A stretch of DNA of 64,000 bases from Ralstonia sp. A12 (GTDB taxonomy: Bacteria; Pseudomonadota; Gammaproteobacteria; Burkholderiales; Burkholderiaceae), in the NCBI RefSeq assembly GCF_000801955.1, contig NZ_JSZO01000002.1:124001-188000 (forward strand). Reading direction: 5' to 3'. The notes beneath the pieces are model-generated. The model was not told the origin of the DNA, searched no databases, and was given only the letters and a program-made list of their open reading frames with translations. Made by a program: the position numbers and the translations under genes. Below, in pieces: positions 1 to 7,352 of the stretch; within the stretch, counting starts at the first letter, position 1, and every line of letters starts with the position of its first letter.

Positions 1-401
1 TTCAGGAAGTTGGCCAGTTCCCCCTTGGAGGGTTCGAGCGACAGGTCTTTCGGTGCAGTCTTGCCGGCGGTGAGCTTGCTGCCGGTGGTCGTTTGCCATT
101 CGCCCACCTTGTCTTGCCAGTAGGCAGCGAACTCGGGCTCACCCTCGTTGGGGAGGATGACGTAGGCGCTGGCGGCCGCAGCCGGGTGCGTGCGCACCAG
201 CGTGTTTACGAAGTGGTCGACATCGGCCGGCGTGGTGGCAACGGCTGCATGTTCGGCCCGTAGCGGGTTCTGCCACGCGTGCAACTCTTCATGGAACACC
301 GTGAGCGCGCCGGCAAAGAACGCGATGAATAGTGCCCAGCCAGCCATCAGGCCGACCCACGTATGCAGCGTCTGATACAGGCGGAGGGTGGCGGATTTCA
401 T
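1..401 (-). CDS. PepSY-associated membrane protein, 3' part outside the window
   Basis: The gene starts at the ATG at 401 and runs off the left edge, so only the first 133 residues are visible. A hydrophobic helix at about residues 8-35 (TWVGLMAGWALFIAFFAG) follows a short basic N-terminus, and then a periplasmic segment with HEELHAWQNPLR. This is the usual opening of PepSY_TM iron-uptake proteins, which sit in the inner membrane and are thought to help strip or reduce iron from siderophores. It is the last visible gene of a three-gene operon behind a Fur box. The following DUF3649-type ORF ends 2 nt upstream of this start. The family call rests on the helix, the gene order and remembered texture; the C-terminal helices cannot be seen. 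Confidence 0.8.
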   Translation of the reverse strand, partial: MKSATLRLYQTLHTWVGLMAGWALFIAFFAGALTVFHEELHAWQNPLRAEHAAVATTPADVDHFVNTLVRTHPAAAASAYVILPNEGEPEFAAYWQDKVGEWQTTTGSKLTAGKTAPKDLSLEPSKGELANFL

Positions 402-403
402 GA

Positions 404-670
404 TCAGAGATGCAGCAGGCGCGGCAGCCAGAGCACGCCAAAGGACAGGAGGTTGGCCGTGCCGAACACGATCCACGCATGGACGCTGGTCGAAAACAGC
501 ACGCTCACGCTGATGAAGACAGCCCACAGCGGCAGGCAGACGAGCAGCGCGCCAATCAGGCCGCTCTCCCAGCCGCCCGGCAGCCACAGGATCGCCAGCG
601 TGCACAGCGCAATCGACAACGGCAGGCCGAGCACCGCACCGGCCAGCCATTTGGTGCCCATGCCGTTCAT
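404..670 (-). CDS. DUF3649-type small membrane protein
   Basis: An 88-residue, almost entirely hydrophobic protein with three likely helices (about residues 8-30, 36-60 and 64-84). I chose the ATG at 670 (MNGMGTKWLAG) over an upstream start because the longer version adds an Arg-rich tail that overlaps the upstream gene heavily. It overlaps the upstream DUF3325-type gene by 4 nt (ATGA), so the two are translationally coupled. Proteins of this size between DUF3325 and PepSY genes are common in siderophore or TonB-receptor operons of beta- and gammaproteobacteria. The biochemical role is unknown and the family name is assigned from context and composition. Confidence 0.7.
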   Translation of the reverse strand: MNGMGTKWLAGAVLGLPLSIALCTLAILWLPGGWESGLIGALLVCLPLWAVFISVSVLFSTSVHAWIVFGTANLLSFGVLWLPRLLHL

Positions 671-951
671 GACCGTGCCTCCGCGGCTTGACGACGTTGC
701 TGCATCCATGCGCCCGCCATCGGCCACAGCGAGAGGCCACCTGCCACCACCAGCAACACGCCGATGGTTGCGCCGGCCCAGCCAAGCACGTCGTTCCACA
801 GCACGATGGCAATCGCCGCCATCACCAGCGCGGCAGCGCACAGCACACGGCCACGCGCAATCGAGCCTGGCGCCAGCAGCGCTTGGTTAGGCGAGGCCGC
901 GTACAGGCAGCCTGCGGCCAGCAACCCGAGCAGAAGGGCAACACCGTGCAT
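667..951 (-). CDS. DUF3325-type small membrane protein
   Basis: A 94-residue membrane protein starting at the ATG at 951 (MHGVALLLGLLAAGCLYA). It has three hydrophobic segments (about 1-19, 36-52, 57-78) and a short Arg/Gln-rich cytoplasmic tail. It is the first gene of the iron operon: the Fur box lies 29-47 nt upstream of its start, and its stop overlaps the start of the next gene. An alternative start at 1068 would place the Fur box inside the gene and add a Pro/Arg-rich stretch, so I rejected it. Function is unknown; a role as an accessory to siderophore uptake is inferred from the operon. Confidence 0.7.
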   Translation of the reverse strand: MHGVALLLGLLAAGCLYAASPNQALLAPGSIARGRVLCAAALVMAAIAIVLWNDVLGWAGATIGVLLVVAGGLSLWPMAGAWMQQRRQAAEARS

Positions 952-979
952 GACAGAGGTCAATGGAATCAATAACGCA

Positions 980-998
980 AATGATAATGATTCGCATT
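980..998. promoter_or_regulatory. Fur box
   Basis: AATGATAATGATTCGCATT closely matches the classical 19-bp Fur operator of repeated NATA/TW-AT hexamers around a central palindrome. It lies just upstream of the DUF3325 gene at 951, where a promoter for the minus-strand operon is expected. This predicts repression of the three-gene operon when iron is plentiful. Confidence 0.75.
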
Positions 999-1091
999 GA
1001 ATGAGGCAAGCCGATGCCGGGTCGCGTCGTAAGGTAGGAAGAAAGGGGGGGGGGAGATGCGCCGGCACACCATTGCCGGCGCATGTGGGTG

Positions 1092-1679
1092 TCAGGACAG
1101 CGCCTGCTCGACAAAATGCAGACGGTCCTGCCCCCAGAACATGTCATTGCCGACAAAGAACGTGGGTGCGCCGAACACGCCGCGCGCCACGGCCTCTTCC
1201 GTGGTTTTGCGCAGCGTCTGCTTGACGTGGTCGTCCTGCACCAGCTCCATCATCAGCGCAGGGGAGATGCCAGCGGCCTCCAGCACGGCGGCCAGCTCTT
1301 TCAGGTCACCCAGGTTGCGCGGGTGCTCGAACATCGCGCTGAAGATGGTGGCGAGGTAGCGGTGGAACTCGGCCTCGCTGCGCAACTGCATGCCCACGGC
1401 ACCGCGCATCAGTTGCAGCGTGTTGATGGGGAAGTGTGGGTTCTGCTGGATCGGCACGCCAAAGGACTTTGCCCAGCGCTCCAGATCGATGTTGGAGTGG
1501 TGACCTTTGGCCAGAATGGTGGCCGGGCTGCTGTTGCCCGTGGCCTGAAACACGCCGCCCAGCAACATCGGCCGCCAGATGATCTCCGCGCCCTTGGCTT
1601 GCGCGATCTTCGGCAACTGGTGATACGCGAGGTAGCTGTACGGACTGCCCACATCAAAGAAGAATTCAACCTGCTTCAT
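1092..1679 (-). CDS. DsbA-family 2-hydroxychromene-2-carboxylate isomerase-like protein
   Basis: A 195-residue protein with the thioredoxin-fold opening KQVEFFFDVGSPYSYLAYHQL and the C-terminal GVFGAPTFFVGNDMFWGQDRL, both typical of the GST-kappa/HCCA isomerase branch of the DsbA family. These enzymes use glutathione to isomerise aromatic breakdown products, or act as general GSH-dependent isomerases. The active-site serine in DVGSPYSY replaces the CxxC of true DsbA, and no signal peptide is present, so it is cytoplasmic. The start at 1679 is preceded by GGAGACACACGC. It lies 28 nt downstream of the SDR gene and is probably co-transcribed with it. The substrate is unknown; no aromatic ring-cleavage genes lie nearby. 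Confidence 0.85.
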   Translation of the reverse strand: MKQVEFFFDVGSPYSYLAYHQLPKIAQAKGAEIIWRPMLLGGVFQATGNSSPATILAKGHHSNIDLERWAKSFGVPIQQNPHFPINTLQLMRGAVGMQLRSEAEFHRYLATIFSAMFEHPRNLGDLKELAAVLEAAGISPALMMELVQDDHVKQTLRKTTEEAVARGVFGAPTFFVGNDMFWGQDRLHFVEQALS

Positions 1680-1707
1680 GCGTGTGTCTCCTGGTGTTGT
1701 GATGGTC

Positions 1708-2442
1708 TTACCAGCGCTCGATCCACGGACGCAGATCCAGTTCATGCGTCCAGGCATCGCGCGGTTGCGTGTGCAGGTACCAGTAGTTCTCGGCGATGTG
1801 CTGGGGGTTGAGGATGCCGTCCTGGTCTTTCAGGGCGTAGCGCTCGGGAAAGTTCTCGCGGATGAATTCCGTGTCGATCGCACCGTCGACCACCACATGC
1901 GCCACGTGGATCCCCTTGGGGCCCAGCTCGCGCGCCATGCTTTGCGCCAGTGCCCGCAGCGCATGCTTGGCGCCCGCAAATGCCGCAAAGTTGGCCGATC
2001 CGCGCATCCCCGCCGTTGCACCAGTGAAGAGAATCGTGCCGCGCCCACGCGTGACCATGCGCTTGGCCACCTCGCGCCCGGCCAGGAATCCGGAGAAGCA
2101 CGCCATCTCCCAGATCTTGAAGTACTTGCGGGCGGTCTCTTCCAGGATGCTGCTCGGCACGTTGGCGCCGATGTTGAAGACCATCACCTCGATGGGGCCG
2201 ACGTCGCGCTCGATGTCGTCCACGAGCTTGATGACGTCTTCCTCCTTGCGCGCGTCTGACGCGAAGCCGAGCGCCTGGCCGCCTTCCGCGCGGATCGCCT
2301 CGACCAGCGGCTGCAGCTTGTCGGCTGAGCGGCGTGTGACGCAGGCGACCAGGCCCTCGCGCGCAAAGCGCTTGGCGATGGCACCGCCCGTGGCGTCTCC
2401 CGCACCGATGACGAGAGCCGCCTGCTTGTTGCTTGTCTCCAT
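1708..2442 (-). CDS. SDR-family oxidoreductase-like protein with Phe at the catalytic Tyr position
   Basis: A 244-residue Rossmann protein. The N-terminal nucleotide loop reads VIGAGDATGGAIAKRF, the NNAG-equivalent reads FNIGANVPSSI, and the helix that normally carries YxxxK reads NFAAFAGAKHALRALAQS. The lysine is kept but the tyrosine is a TTT codon (Phe). The usual Ser-bearing strand reads ILFTGATAG. It may therefore be a weak, altered or non-catalytic SDR. The start at 2442 (METSNKQ) has GAGGTGG upstream; a longer version to 2511 would read through the operator region. It is first in an operon with the DsbA-like gene and divergent from the TetR gene. The reaction and substrate are unknown. 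Confidence 0.85.
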   Translation of the reverse strand: METSNKQAALVIGAGDATGGAIAKRFAREGLVACVTRRSADKLQPLVEAIRAEGGQALGFASDARKEEDVIKLVDDIERDVGPIEVMVFNIGANVPSSILEETARKYFKIWEMACFSGFLAGREVAKRMVTRGRGTILFTGATAGMRGSANFAAFAGAKHALRALAQSMARELGPKGIHVAHVVVDGAIDTEFIRENFPERYALKDQDGILNPQHIAENYWYLHTQPRDAWTHELDLRPWIERW

Positions 2443-2460
2443 ATCCACCTCGTCTATAAA

Positions 2461-2489
2461 ATAACGATCGTTACCGTAACGAACGTTAT
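2461..2489. promoter_or_regulatory. 29-bp near-perfect palindrome, likely TetR operator
   Basis: The segment starts ATAACGATCGTT and ends AACGAACGTTAT around a central ACCGT. Its reverse complement matches with only a few central mismatches, and it contains two overlapping copies of AACGWWCGTT. It lies between the SDR start (2442) and the TetR start (2535), the classic position for an operator through which a TetR protein represses itself and the divergent operon. Confidence 0.7.
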
Positions 2490-2534
2490 GATACTGGTTG
2501 CATAGTGTCAAGCGATGGGAAGTGTGAGGTCAGG

Positions 2535-3122
2535 ATGCGATACCAGCCAGGTCACAAAGAGGAAAAGCGCAAGGAGCTGCTCAAGGCAACCGCTCGTAAG
2601 GTCAAGGTGACCGGCTTTGCCGCAACGGGCGTGGATGCGCTCGCGCAGGCCGCCGGCATGACCAGCGGCGCGTTCTACAGCCACTTTGGTTCCAAATCAG
2701 ATTGGCTCAAGGCGCTGATCGAGGCCGAGTTGGCCGCCAGCCGCGAGATGTGGGCGGGCAACCCGCACGACACGGCCGAAGACTGGCTGCGCTTTGAGCT
2801 GGACCGCTACCTGAACCTCGCCCACGTGAAGCATCCCGAGGCGGGCTGTGCGGTGCCCGGCCTGGCCGCCGAGATCGCGCGCGCAGACGTCTCCGTGCGC
2901 GCGCTGTATCAGGAAGAGATGTGCAAGGGCCACGCGGTGCTTGCGCAGCGTCTGGGGAATGACGAAACAGCGGACGATGCCGCGTGGGCGATGATCGCGC
3001 AGTTGGTTGGCGCCATCCACATCGCCCGGGCCATGCCGGACGAGGCCATGCAGCGGATCATCATCGAAGCGAGCAAGCGGTTTCTGCAGGACGCGGTGAT
3101 GCGCTTGGCCGCCAAGGCTTAG
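2535..3122 (+). CDS. TetR/AcrR-family transcriptional repressor
   Basis: A 195-residue regulator. The N-terminal helix-turn-helix (about residues 10-55) includes TGVDALAQAAGMTSGAFYSHF, the usual TetR recognition helix. The C-terminal domain contains PEAGCAVPGLAAEIARA, found in the TetR_C_16/YxaF-like branch. I chose the ATG at 2535 because GAGG sits 5 nt upstream; a GTG at 2505 is an in-frame alternative without a good ribosome site. It is divergent from the SDR/DsbA-like operon, and the palindrome between them is its probable target. The effector is unknown, possibly the substrate or product of the adjacent enzymes. Confidence 0.9.
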   Translation: MRYQPGHKEEKRKELLKATARKVKVTGFAATGVDALAQAAGMTSGAFYSHFGSKSDWLKALIEAELAASREMWAGNPHDTAEDWLRFELDRYLNLAHVKHPEAGCAVPGLAAEIARADVSVRALYQEEMCKGHAVLAQRLGNDETADDAAWAMIAQLVGAIHIARAMPDEAMQRIIIEASKRFLQDAVMRLAAKA

Positions 3123-3137
3123 GCGTCAGCGTCCGCG

Positions 3138-3629
3138 CTACTGCAGATTGCCCCAGCGCGGCACAGCGGGTTCCGCATTGGCCCATTGCCAGGCGTTGCC
3201 GTTCTGGCAGGCGTAGATGGTGTAGCCGGGTGCGGTCTTGGGCGCGTCGCCGTTCTGCACGGTGAGGATCGCCTCGCGGCAGGTTGCCAGCGGTGTGGTG
3301 AAGGTGCGCACAAGCACCACCTTGCCGTTCGCCTTGGTCATGCCCATCAGGCGTTCCAGAGACCAGTTGAGCGAAGGTGTGCCGTCGCTGAGCCGGCCAA
3401 CGGCGGTGGCCAGGGCATCCTGCTCGCTGGCCGCCCACTTGCGCGTGGCGTACTTGATCGACGCATCGGTGGCCGCGTTGACTGTGACAGCCACGCCATA
3501 CGCCACTGCCGGATTGGCCGTGACCGCGCCGCTGGCCACACCTGCCGCCGCGCCGGTTAGCGGCCCGACCGACGAACATCCGGCAACAAGGCCAGCGCAG
3601 CCCAGCACAAGCCAGCGCAACGCCCTCAT
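3138..3629 (-). CDS. Predicted lipoprotein, paralogue of the upstream gene
   Basis: A 163-residue protein with a lipoprotein signal: basic start, hydrophobic core and lipobox LVAGC with the lipidated Cys at residue 18, followed by Ser-Ser, which suggests the outer membrane. The mature part begins with a Gly/Ala-rich segment (GAAAGVASGAVTANPAVAYGVAV) resembling a glycine-zipper helix. It ends with the motif ANAEPAVPRWGNLQ, almost the same as the end of the upstream gene. The start at 3629 overlaps the upstream stop by 4 nt. Two further Cys residues (TCREAIL, YACQNG) also match between the paralogues and may form a disulphide. No known function; an envelope role is inferred. Confidence 0.8.
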   Translation of the reverse strand: MRALRWLVLGCAGLVAGCSSVGPLTGAAAGVASGAVTANPAVAYGVAVTVNAATDASIKYATRKWAASEQDALATAVGRLSDGTPSLNWSLERLMGMTKANGKVVLVRTFTTPLATCREAILTVQNGDAPKTAPGYTIYACQNGNAWQWANAEPAVPRWGNLQ

Positions 3630-4150
3630 TGCAGCGAACCCCATCGCGCGGTTGCCGGCTCGGCGGTTGCCCATCTCCACTGTTTGCCGTCGTTGCAGAT
3701 CGACGCGATGAAGAAGTCGACCTGCGTGGCTTCGCCGTCCACGGTGAAGAGAATTTCCTTGCAGCTGACGAGCGGTCCGTTGATCGAACGGGTGACGACA
3801 ACGCGCCCGCGCTCGTCAGGCTCAAGGGGAATGCGGTGTTTGATCTGCCAGTTGCCGACGACGTTGTCGGACAGCGCGCCCGCAACCTGAGCAATCTGGT
3901 CTTGCGTTTCGGTATGCACGACGCGCTGGCTGTGCTGTAGCGCCGCGCGGGCGCCTGCTTGCACGCCCAGGCCGATGCCGGTGGCCACTGCCGCGTTGTC
4001 GGTCACCTTGGCGGCGAGGGCCGCGCCACCAACGCCGGCCACGGCCGTCGTACCTTCCGACATGAACGAACTGCAGCCGCTAAGTACGGGGGCGCTCAGG
4101 GCAAGGGCACAGCCCAGCATCCGTGCGGATGTGAACCAAGGTGTGCGCAT
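3626..4150 (-). CDS. Predicted lipoprotein, first of a tandem paralogous pair
   Basis: A 174-residue protein with lipobox VLSGC (Cys 26) and mature Ser-Ser. A Gly/Ala-rich glycine-zipper-like stretch (GVGGAALAAKVTDNAAVATG) is followed by a domain containing SCKEILFTVDGE, ASICNDGKQWRWA and AEPATARWGSLQ. These align with TCREAILTVQNGD, YACQNGNAWQWA and AEPAVPRWGNLQ in the next gene, so the pair is a tandem duplication with translational coupling (ATGA). The start at 4150 is the first ATG giving a compact signal peptide; a Met ten codons downstream is an alternative. Function is unknown. Confidence 0.8.
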   Translation of the reverse strand: MRTPWFTSARMLGCALALSAPVLSGCSSFMSEGTTAVAGVGGAALAAKVTDNAAVATGIGLGVQAGARAALQHSQRVVHTETQDQIAQVAGALSDNVVGNWQIKHRIPLEPDERGRVVVTRSINGPLVSCKEILFTVDGEATQVDFFIASICNDGKQWRWATAEPATARWGSLQ

Positions 4151-4256
4151 GGGGGGCTTCCAAATCTGCAACGCGCTTGATTCTAAGGGATGTCACCGCC
4201 CGGAAACCGTTATGTGGCGCGGATTCCCACAATTGTTTTCAGTTGGCGCGGGTCAC

Positions 4257-4574
4257 CTATACTGTTAAGCCCAGCGTTAATCCATGGGCTTCCACTAGGT
4301 CTCCACTGGTGACGGCCGGGGGGGCGACCAGCAGCGCATCGAACGTCGCCAGCGCGCGTCGCACGGGTTCGGAGGCCATGTGCGCCTCCCACGCAGCCCG
4401 GTCCCGGTACACCTCGTGCAAGAGAAAACCACCCGGCTCGTCATGCGCGCGATAGAAGGAATACGCCAGCGTGCAAGGCTCCTCGCGCGCCAATGCGACC
4501 AACGTTGAGAGCTGCCGGCAGAGCGCATCAACGGCGTCGGGCCGCGCCTGCAGTCGAACGATCAGCAGATACAT
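4257..4574 (-). CDS. Antibiotic-biosynthesis-monooxygenase (ABM/YgiN-like) domain protein
   Basis: A 105-residue single-domain protein with the ferredoxin-like ABM fold pattern: MYLLIVRLQARPD first strand, EEPCTLAYSFYRAHDEPGGFLLHEVYRDRAAWEAHM core, then the SEPVRRAL helix. Relatives are cofactor-free quinol monooxygenases such as YgiN, heme-degrading enzymes or dimeric stress proteins. The conserved core W (DRAAWEAH) and central FLLHEVY strand support the family. It lies downstream of the AraC gene on the same strand, separated by a hairpin at 4588-4619, so it may be that regulator's target or an independent unit. The substrate is unknown. Confidence 0.85.
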   Translation of the reverse strand: MYLLIVRLQARPDAVDALCRQLSTLVALAREEPCTLAYSFYRAHDEPGGFLLHEVYRDRAAWEAHMASEPVRRALATFDALLVAPPAVTSGDLVEAHGLTLGLTV

Positions 4575-4587
4575 GCTTCACCTCATC

Positions 4588-4619
4588 ACCAGGAAGATGG
4601 AACTGCCATCTTTCCTGGT
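4588..4619. terminator. 13-bp hairpin between AraC gene and ABM gene
   Basis: ACCAGGAAGATGG (4588-4600) pairs with CCATCTTTCCTGGT (4606-4619) with one bulged T and a 5-nt loop. It overlaps the stop region of the AraC gene and lies 14 nt upstream of the ABM start. No U-tract follows on the minus strand, so it may be a weak terminator, an operator-like dyad or a processing hairpin, not a strong intrinsic terminator. Confidence 0.45.
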
Positions 4620-5452
4620 CAGGCGAGCGAGGTCTTGTAGAAATGCGTCTTCAATTGCGCGTCTTGCCGATAGCGCAACGGCGATTGCCCGGTGAGCGAT
4701 CGAAACTCCCGGTTGAACTGCGGCTGGTCGTAGTAGCCATGCGCGAGTGCGGTGTCGAGCAGCGGCAACTGCGGTTGCAGATGCAAGGCGCGCACGGTGT
4801 GCTGGAACCGTACCAGCCGCCGGAATGCGACGGGCGGCAATCCTTCGACCGCCAGGAAGCGGCGCTCCAGTTGCCGCCGGCCGAGGTGTAACTGCGCGGC
4901 CAGCGCATCGATAGAGGTGGCGTGCGGCGCGGCGTAGAGGGCGGCAACCGCTGCCGTCACGTGGGCGTCGGTGTGCGCGGGCGCCAGCCGTGTCAGCAGG
5001 AACGCATCGATCAACGCGACGCGCTGTGAGAAATCCGCGGCCTGTGCCACCTGTTCGTGCCAATCGAGCGCTTCACGGCCCCACAGCACATCGATCGGTG
5101 CCTGCGTGTCGAGCAACTGGCCGATGGACTCGCGCACCAACGCGCCCCATCGGCCTGCGCGAATCCGGATCGCCGTGAAGCCGATGCCATTGGTGGATGC
5201 CAGCGCATACGGCTGCAGGCGTACGCACAGCATGTGGGCCGAGGGTAGTGCGGCGCCGCTCTCGCTGTGAAACGGCTGGCGGTGATGCAGGAACACTTCA
5301 GCGCCGGTGCCGGGCAGGAGTCGTGGCAGCGCGATGCGCTCGCCCGGCGCGGCTTCCCAGCTCCAGTAGCGGTCGATGTAAGGGCGTAGGGCCGGATGTG
5401 GTCGCGCCATCTGTGTTTGCACGGGCTTTCCTCTGGGCGGTCGAAACGTCAT
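4619..5452 (-). CDS. AraC-family transcriptional regulator (DUF6597-type N-terminus)
   Basis: A 277-residue regulator. The N-terminal half contains HPALRPYIDRYWSWEA and LLPGTGAEVFLHH, typical of the DUF6597 sensor domain. The C-terminal half carries two helix-turn-helix motifs (SIDALAAQLHLGRRQLERRF and LLDTALAHGYYDQPQFNREF) and the closing TGQSPLRYRQ signature. It probably senses a small molecule and controls its neighbours, with the ABM gene downstream as the obvious candidate. The start at 5452 lacks a clear Shine-Dalgarno; MARPHPALRPY at 5410 is an in-frame alternative that would keep the whole sensor domain. Confidence 0.88.
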   Translation of the reverse strand: MTFRPPRGKPVQTQMARPHPALRPYIDRYWSWEAAPGERIALPRLLPGTGAEVFLHHRQPFHSESGAALPSAHMLCVRLQPYALASTNGIGFTAIRIRAGRWGALVRESIGQLLDTQAPIDVLWGREALDWHEQVAQAADFSQRVALIDAFLLTRLAPAHTDAHVTAAVAALYAAPHATSIDALAAQLHLGRRQLERRFLAVEGLPPVAFRRLVRFQHTVRALHLQPQLPLLDTALAHGYYDQPQFNREFRSLTGQSPLRYRQDAQLKTHFYKTSLA

Positions 5453-5483
5453 TGTGCAGTGGGGCGGCTACTGCTGCCCGCTT

Positions 5484-6383
5484 TCACGATCGGCAGAGCG
5501 TCTTCAGGTGCGTGGTCAGCGCATCGAACACCACCCGCACCCGCGTTGGTACCGGCCCACGCTGCGGGCGGTAGACGTGGAGCGTCCACGATAGGGGCTC
5601 GAACCGCCGCAGCACACGCACCAGGTCACCGCGTTCGACGTGCGGGCGCAGCAGGTACTCCGAGGTCTGCGTGAAGCCGAGGCCCGCGCAGGCCGCTTGC
5701 ACTTCGGTCTCCGGGTCATCGGTCACGAAGGCGGTGCGGTGCGGCTGGAGTTGGGTGTCACCACGGAAGGCCCACGGCCAGGCGCGCCCATCGGTGCGGT
5801 TGATGAGTGTGGTGACGGGCAGCGCCAGCAGTGCGTCGGGCGTCTTGGGCTCGCCCACGCGGTCGAGCAGCGCGGGCGCGGCCACTACCCACAACGGCAC
5901 GCTGCCGATCGAGCGCGCTACGAAGCGGTTGTCTCCGATGAAGCCGACGCGCACCCCCACGTCGATCTGCTCATCGACGACAGCGGATGGGGTGTCTGAC
6001 AGGCGAAGGTCTGCGACAAGGCCGGGGTGCTGCTGCATCAGCGCTGTCAGCACGGGCATGACATAGGTGCGCCCCACGTGCGAAGGCGCCGTGACACGCA
6101 CGATGCCACCCGCTTCCGCCGCCTTGGCTGACGATGCATCAAACAGGCCATCGACGGTCTGCAAAGCGGTCTGTGCCTGCGCGGCGAAGTCCTGCCCGTA
6201 GCGCGTGATCTGCACGCTGCGCGTGTTGCGGTGGAAGAGCGTCTCGCCCAGCGTGTCTTCCAACTCGCGCACCGCACGCGTGACTGCTTGCGGCGACACG
6301 CCAAGCCGCGCAGCCGCTTCTCGAAACGTGGTCGCACTGGCAGCCGCCGTGAAGATGCGCAGCAGTTCAAGCCGGTCTTGCAT
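5484..6383 (-). CDS. LysR-family transcriptional regulator
   Basis: A 299-residue LTTR. The N-terminal winged helix (residues 1-60) reads LELLRIFTAAASATTFREAAARLGVSPQAVTRAVRELEDTLGETLFHRNTRSVQIT. The rest is a periplasmic-binding-like effector domain with SHVGRTYVMPVLTALMQQHP and a C-terminal VRVVFDALTTHL. It is divergent from an SDR gene 161 bp away, the usual LTTR arrangement with its target. A TTCC-N7-GGAA dyad at 6396-6414 in the gap is a candidate binding site. The effector is unknown. Confidence 0.92.
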   Translation of the reverse strand: MQDRLELLRIFTAAASATTFREAAARLGVSPQAVTRAVRELEDTLGETLFHRNTRSVQITRYGQDFAAQAQTALQTVDGLFDASSAKAAEAGGIVRVTAPSHVGRTYVMPVLTALMQQHPGLVADLRLSDTPSAVVDEQIDVGVRVGFIGDNRFVARSIGSVPLWVVAAPALLDRVGEPKTPDALLALPVTTLINRTDGRAWPWAFRGDTQLQPHRTAFVTDDPETEVQAACAGLGFTQTSEYLLRPHVERGDLVRVLRRFEPLSWTLHVYRPQRGPVPTRVRVVFDALTTHLKTLCRS

Positions 6384-6395
6384 GGCAACCCCTTG

Positions 6396-6414
6396 AATTC
6401 CAGAAATGGGAATT
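6396..6414. promoter_or_regulatory. Candidate LysR operator (AATTCC-N7-GGAATT)
   Basis: A perfect 6-bp inverted repeat with a 7-nt spacer, containing a T-N11-A core, lies 12 nt upstream of the LysR start and upstream of the divergent SDR gene. Position and symmetry fit an LTTR recognition site; no binding data exist here. Confidence 0.45.
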
Positions 6415-6544
6415 TTGTTTGCCGGATTATTCCATTTATTTGCTGACTCAGCCTACCCATACTTGGCTCCAAGCCTGGCAGCGCCGACGGATTGGACGAT
6501 TCAGCGGACGCCAGATCATCAGAACTCACGGCAAGGAGCCGGCA

Positions 6545-7342
6545 ATGAACGCAGCAACCCAAACCAACACGCAGTCCACGCAATCCACACAACTCAAGGA
6601 CAAGGTCGCCCTCGTCACGGGCGCCAGCTCGGGCATCGGGCACGCCTCGGCCATTGAACTGGCCAAGCGCGGCGCCAAGGTGGTCGTGGCCGCACGGCGC
6701 AAGGCAGAACTCGACGCGCTGGTGCAGACGATTCGCGCACAAGGCGGCGAAGCGGCCGCCATTGAAGCGGACGTCACGCAGGAAGACGACATCCGCAAAA
6801 TGGTCGACTTCACCGTCAGCACGTATGGGCGCCTGGATATCGCCTTCAACAACGCGGGCACTGAGGGCGTGTTCGCACCGCTCACCGAGCAGACCAACGC
6901 CACCTACGACAAGGTGTTCGACCCCAACGTGCGCGGTGTCTTCCATTCGATGAAGTACGAAGCCGAGGTGATGCTCCGCCAAGGCTCGGGCAGCATCATC
7001 AACAACGCATCGATGGGTGGCGTGATCGGCTTTGAGAACGCGGGCCTGTATATCGGCACCAAGCACGCGGTGATCGGCATGACGAAGACCGCGTCGATCG
7101 AATGGTTCCGCCGTGGCATCCGCGTCAACGCGCTGGCACCGGGGCTGATTGAGACGCCGTTCCATCATCGTGGTATCTGGCCGTCGGCTGAAGCCATGTA
7201 TGACTTTGCCGCGACCACGCCGGCGGGCCGCGTCGGTAGCGCGCAGGAGATGGCGACGATCGTGGCCTTCCTCGCCTCGGACGATGCGAGCTTTGTGTCA
7301 GGCCACGCGCTGGTGGCGGATGGTGGCTATTCGGTTGCTTGA
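6545..7342 (+). CDS. SDR-family short-chain dehydrogenase (glucose 1-dehydrogenase-like)
   Basis: A 265-residue classical SDR. The cofactor loop reads TGASSGIG, followed by AARRKAELDALV, in which Arg residues favour NADP(H). NNAGTEG is the conserved NNAG, Ser in INNASMGG, and YIGTK provides the catalytic Tyr and Lys. The C-terminus reads SFVSGHALVADGGYSVA, as in most SDRs of this length. The start at 6545 has AAGGAG 7 nt upstream; a longer frame to 6419 lacks such a site and would cover the promoter. It is divergent from a LysR gene that probably controls it. The substrate cannot be read from sequence. Confidence 0.92.
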   Translation: MNAATQTNTQSTQSTQLKDKVALVTGASSGIGHASAIELAKRGAKVVVAARRKAELDALVQTIRAQGGEAAAIEADVTQEDDIRKMVDFTVSTYGRLDIAFNNAGTEGVFAPLTEQTNATYDKVFDPNVRGVFHSMKYEAEVMLRQGSGSIINNASMGGVIGFENAGLYIGTKHAVIGMTKTASIEWFRRGIRVNALAPGLIETPFHHRGIWPSAEAMYDFAATTPAGRVGSAQEMATIVAFLASDDASFVSGHALVADGGYSVA

Positions 7343-7352
7343 ATCGGGTGAC

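Noticed and set aside
171-178. Possible tRNA or rRNA fragments anywhere in the window.
   Set aside because: No cloverleaf, CCA-end or rRNA-like segment could be found by reading; the given short position is only a placeholder for the whole-window check.
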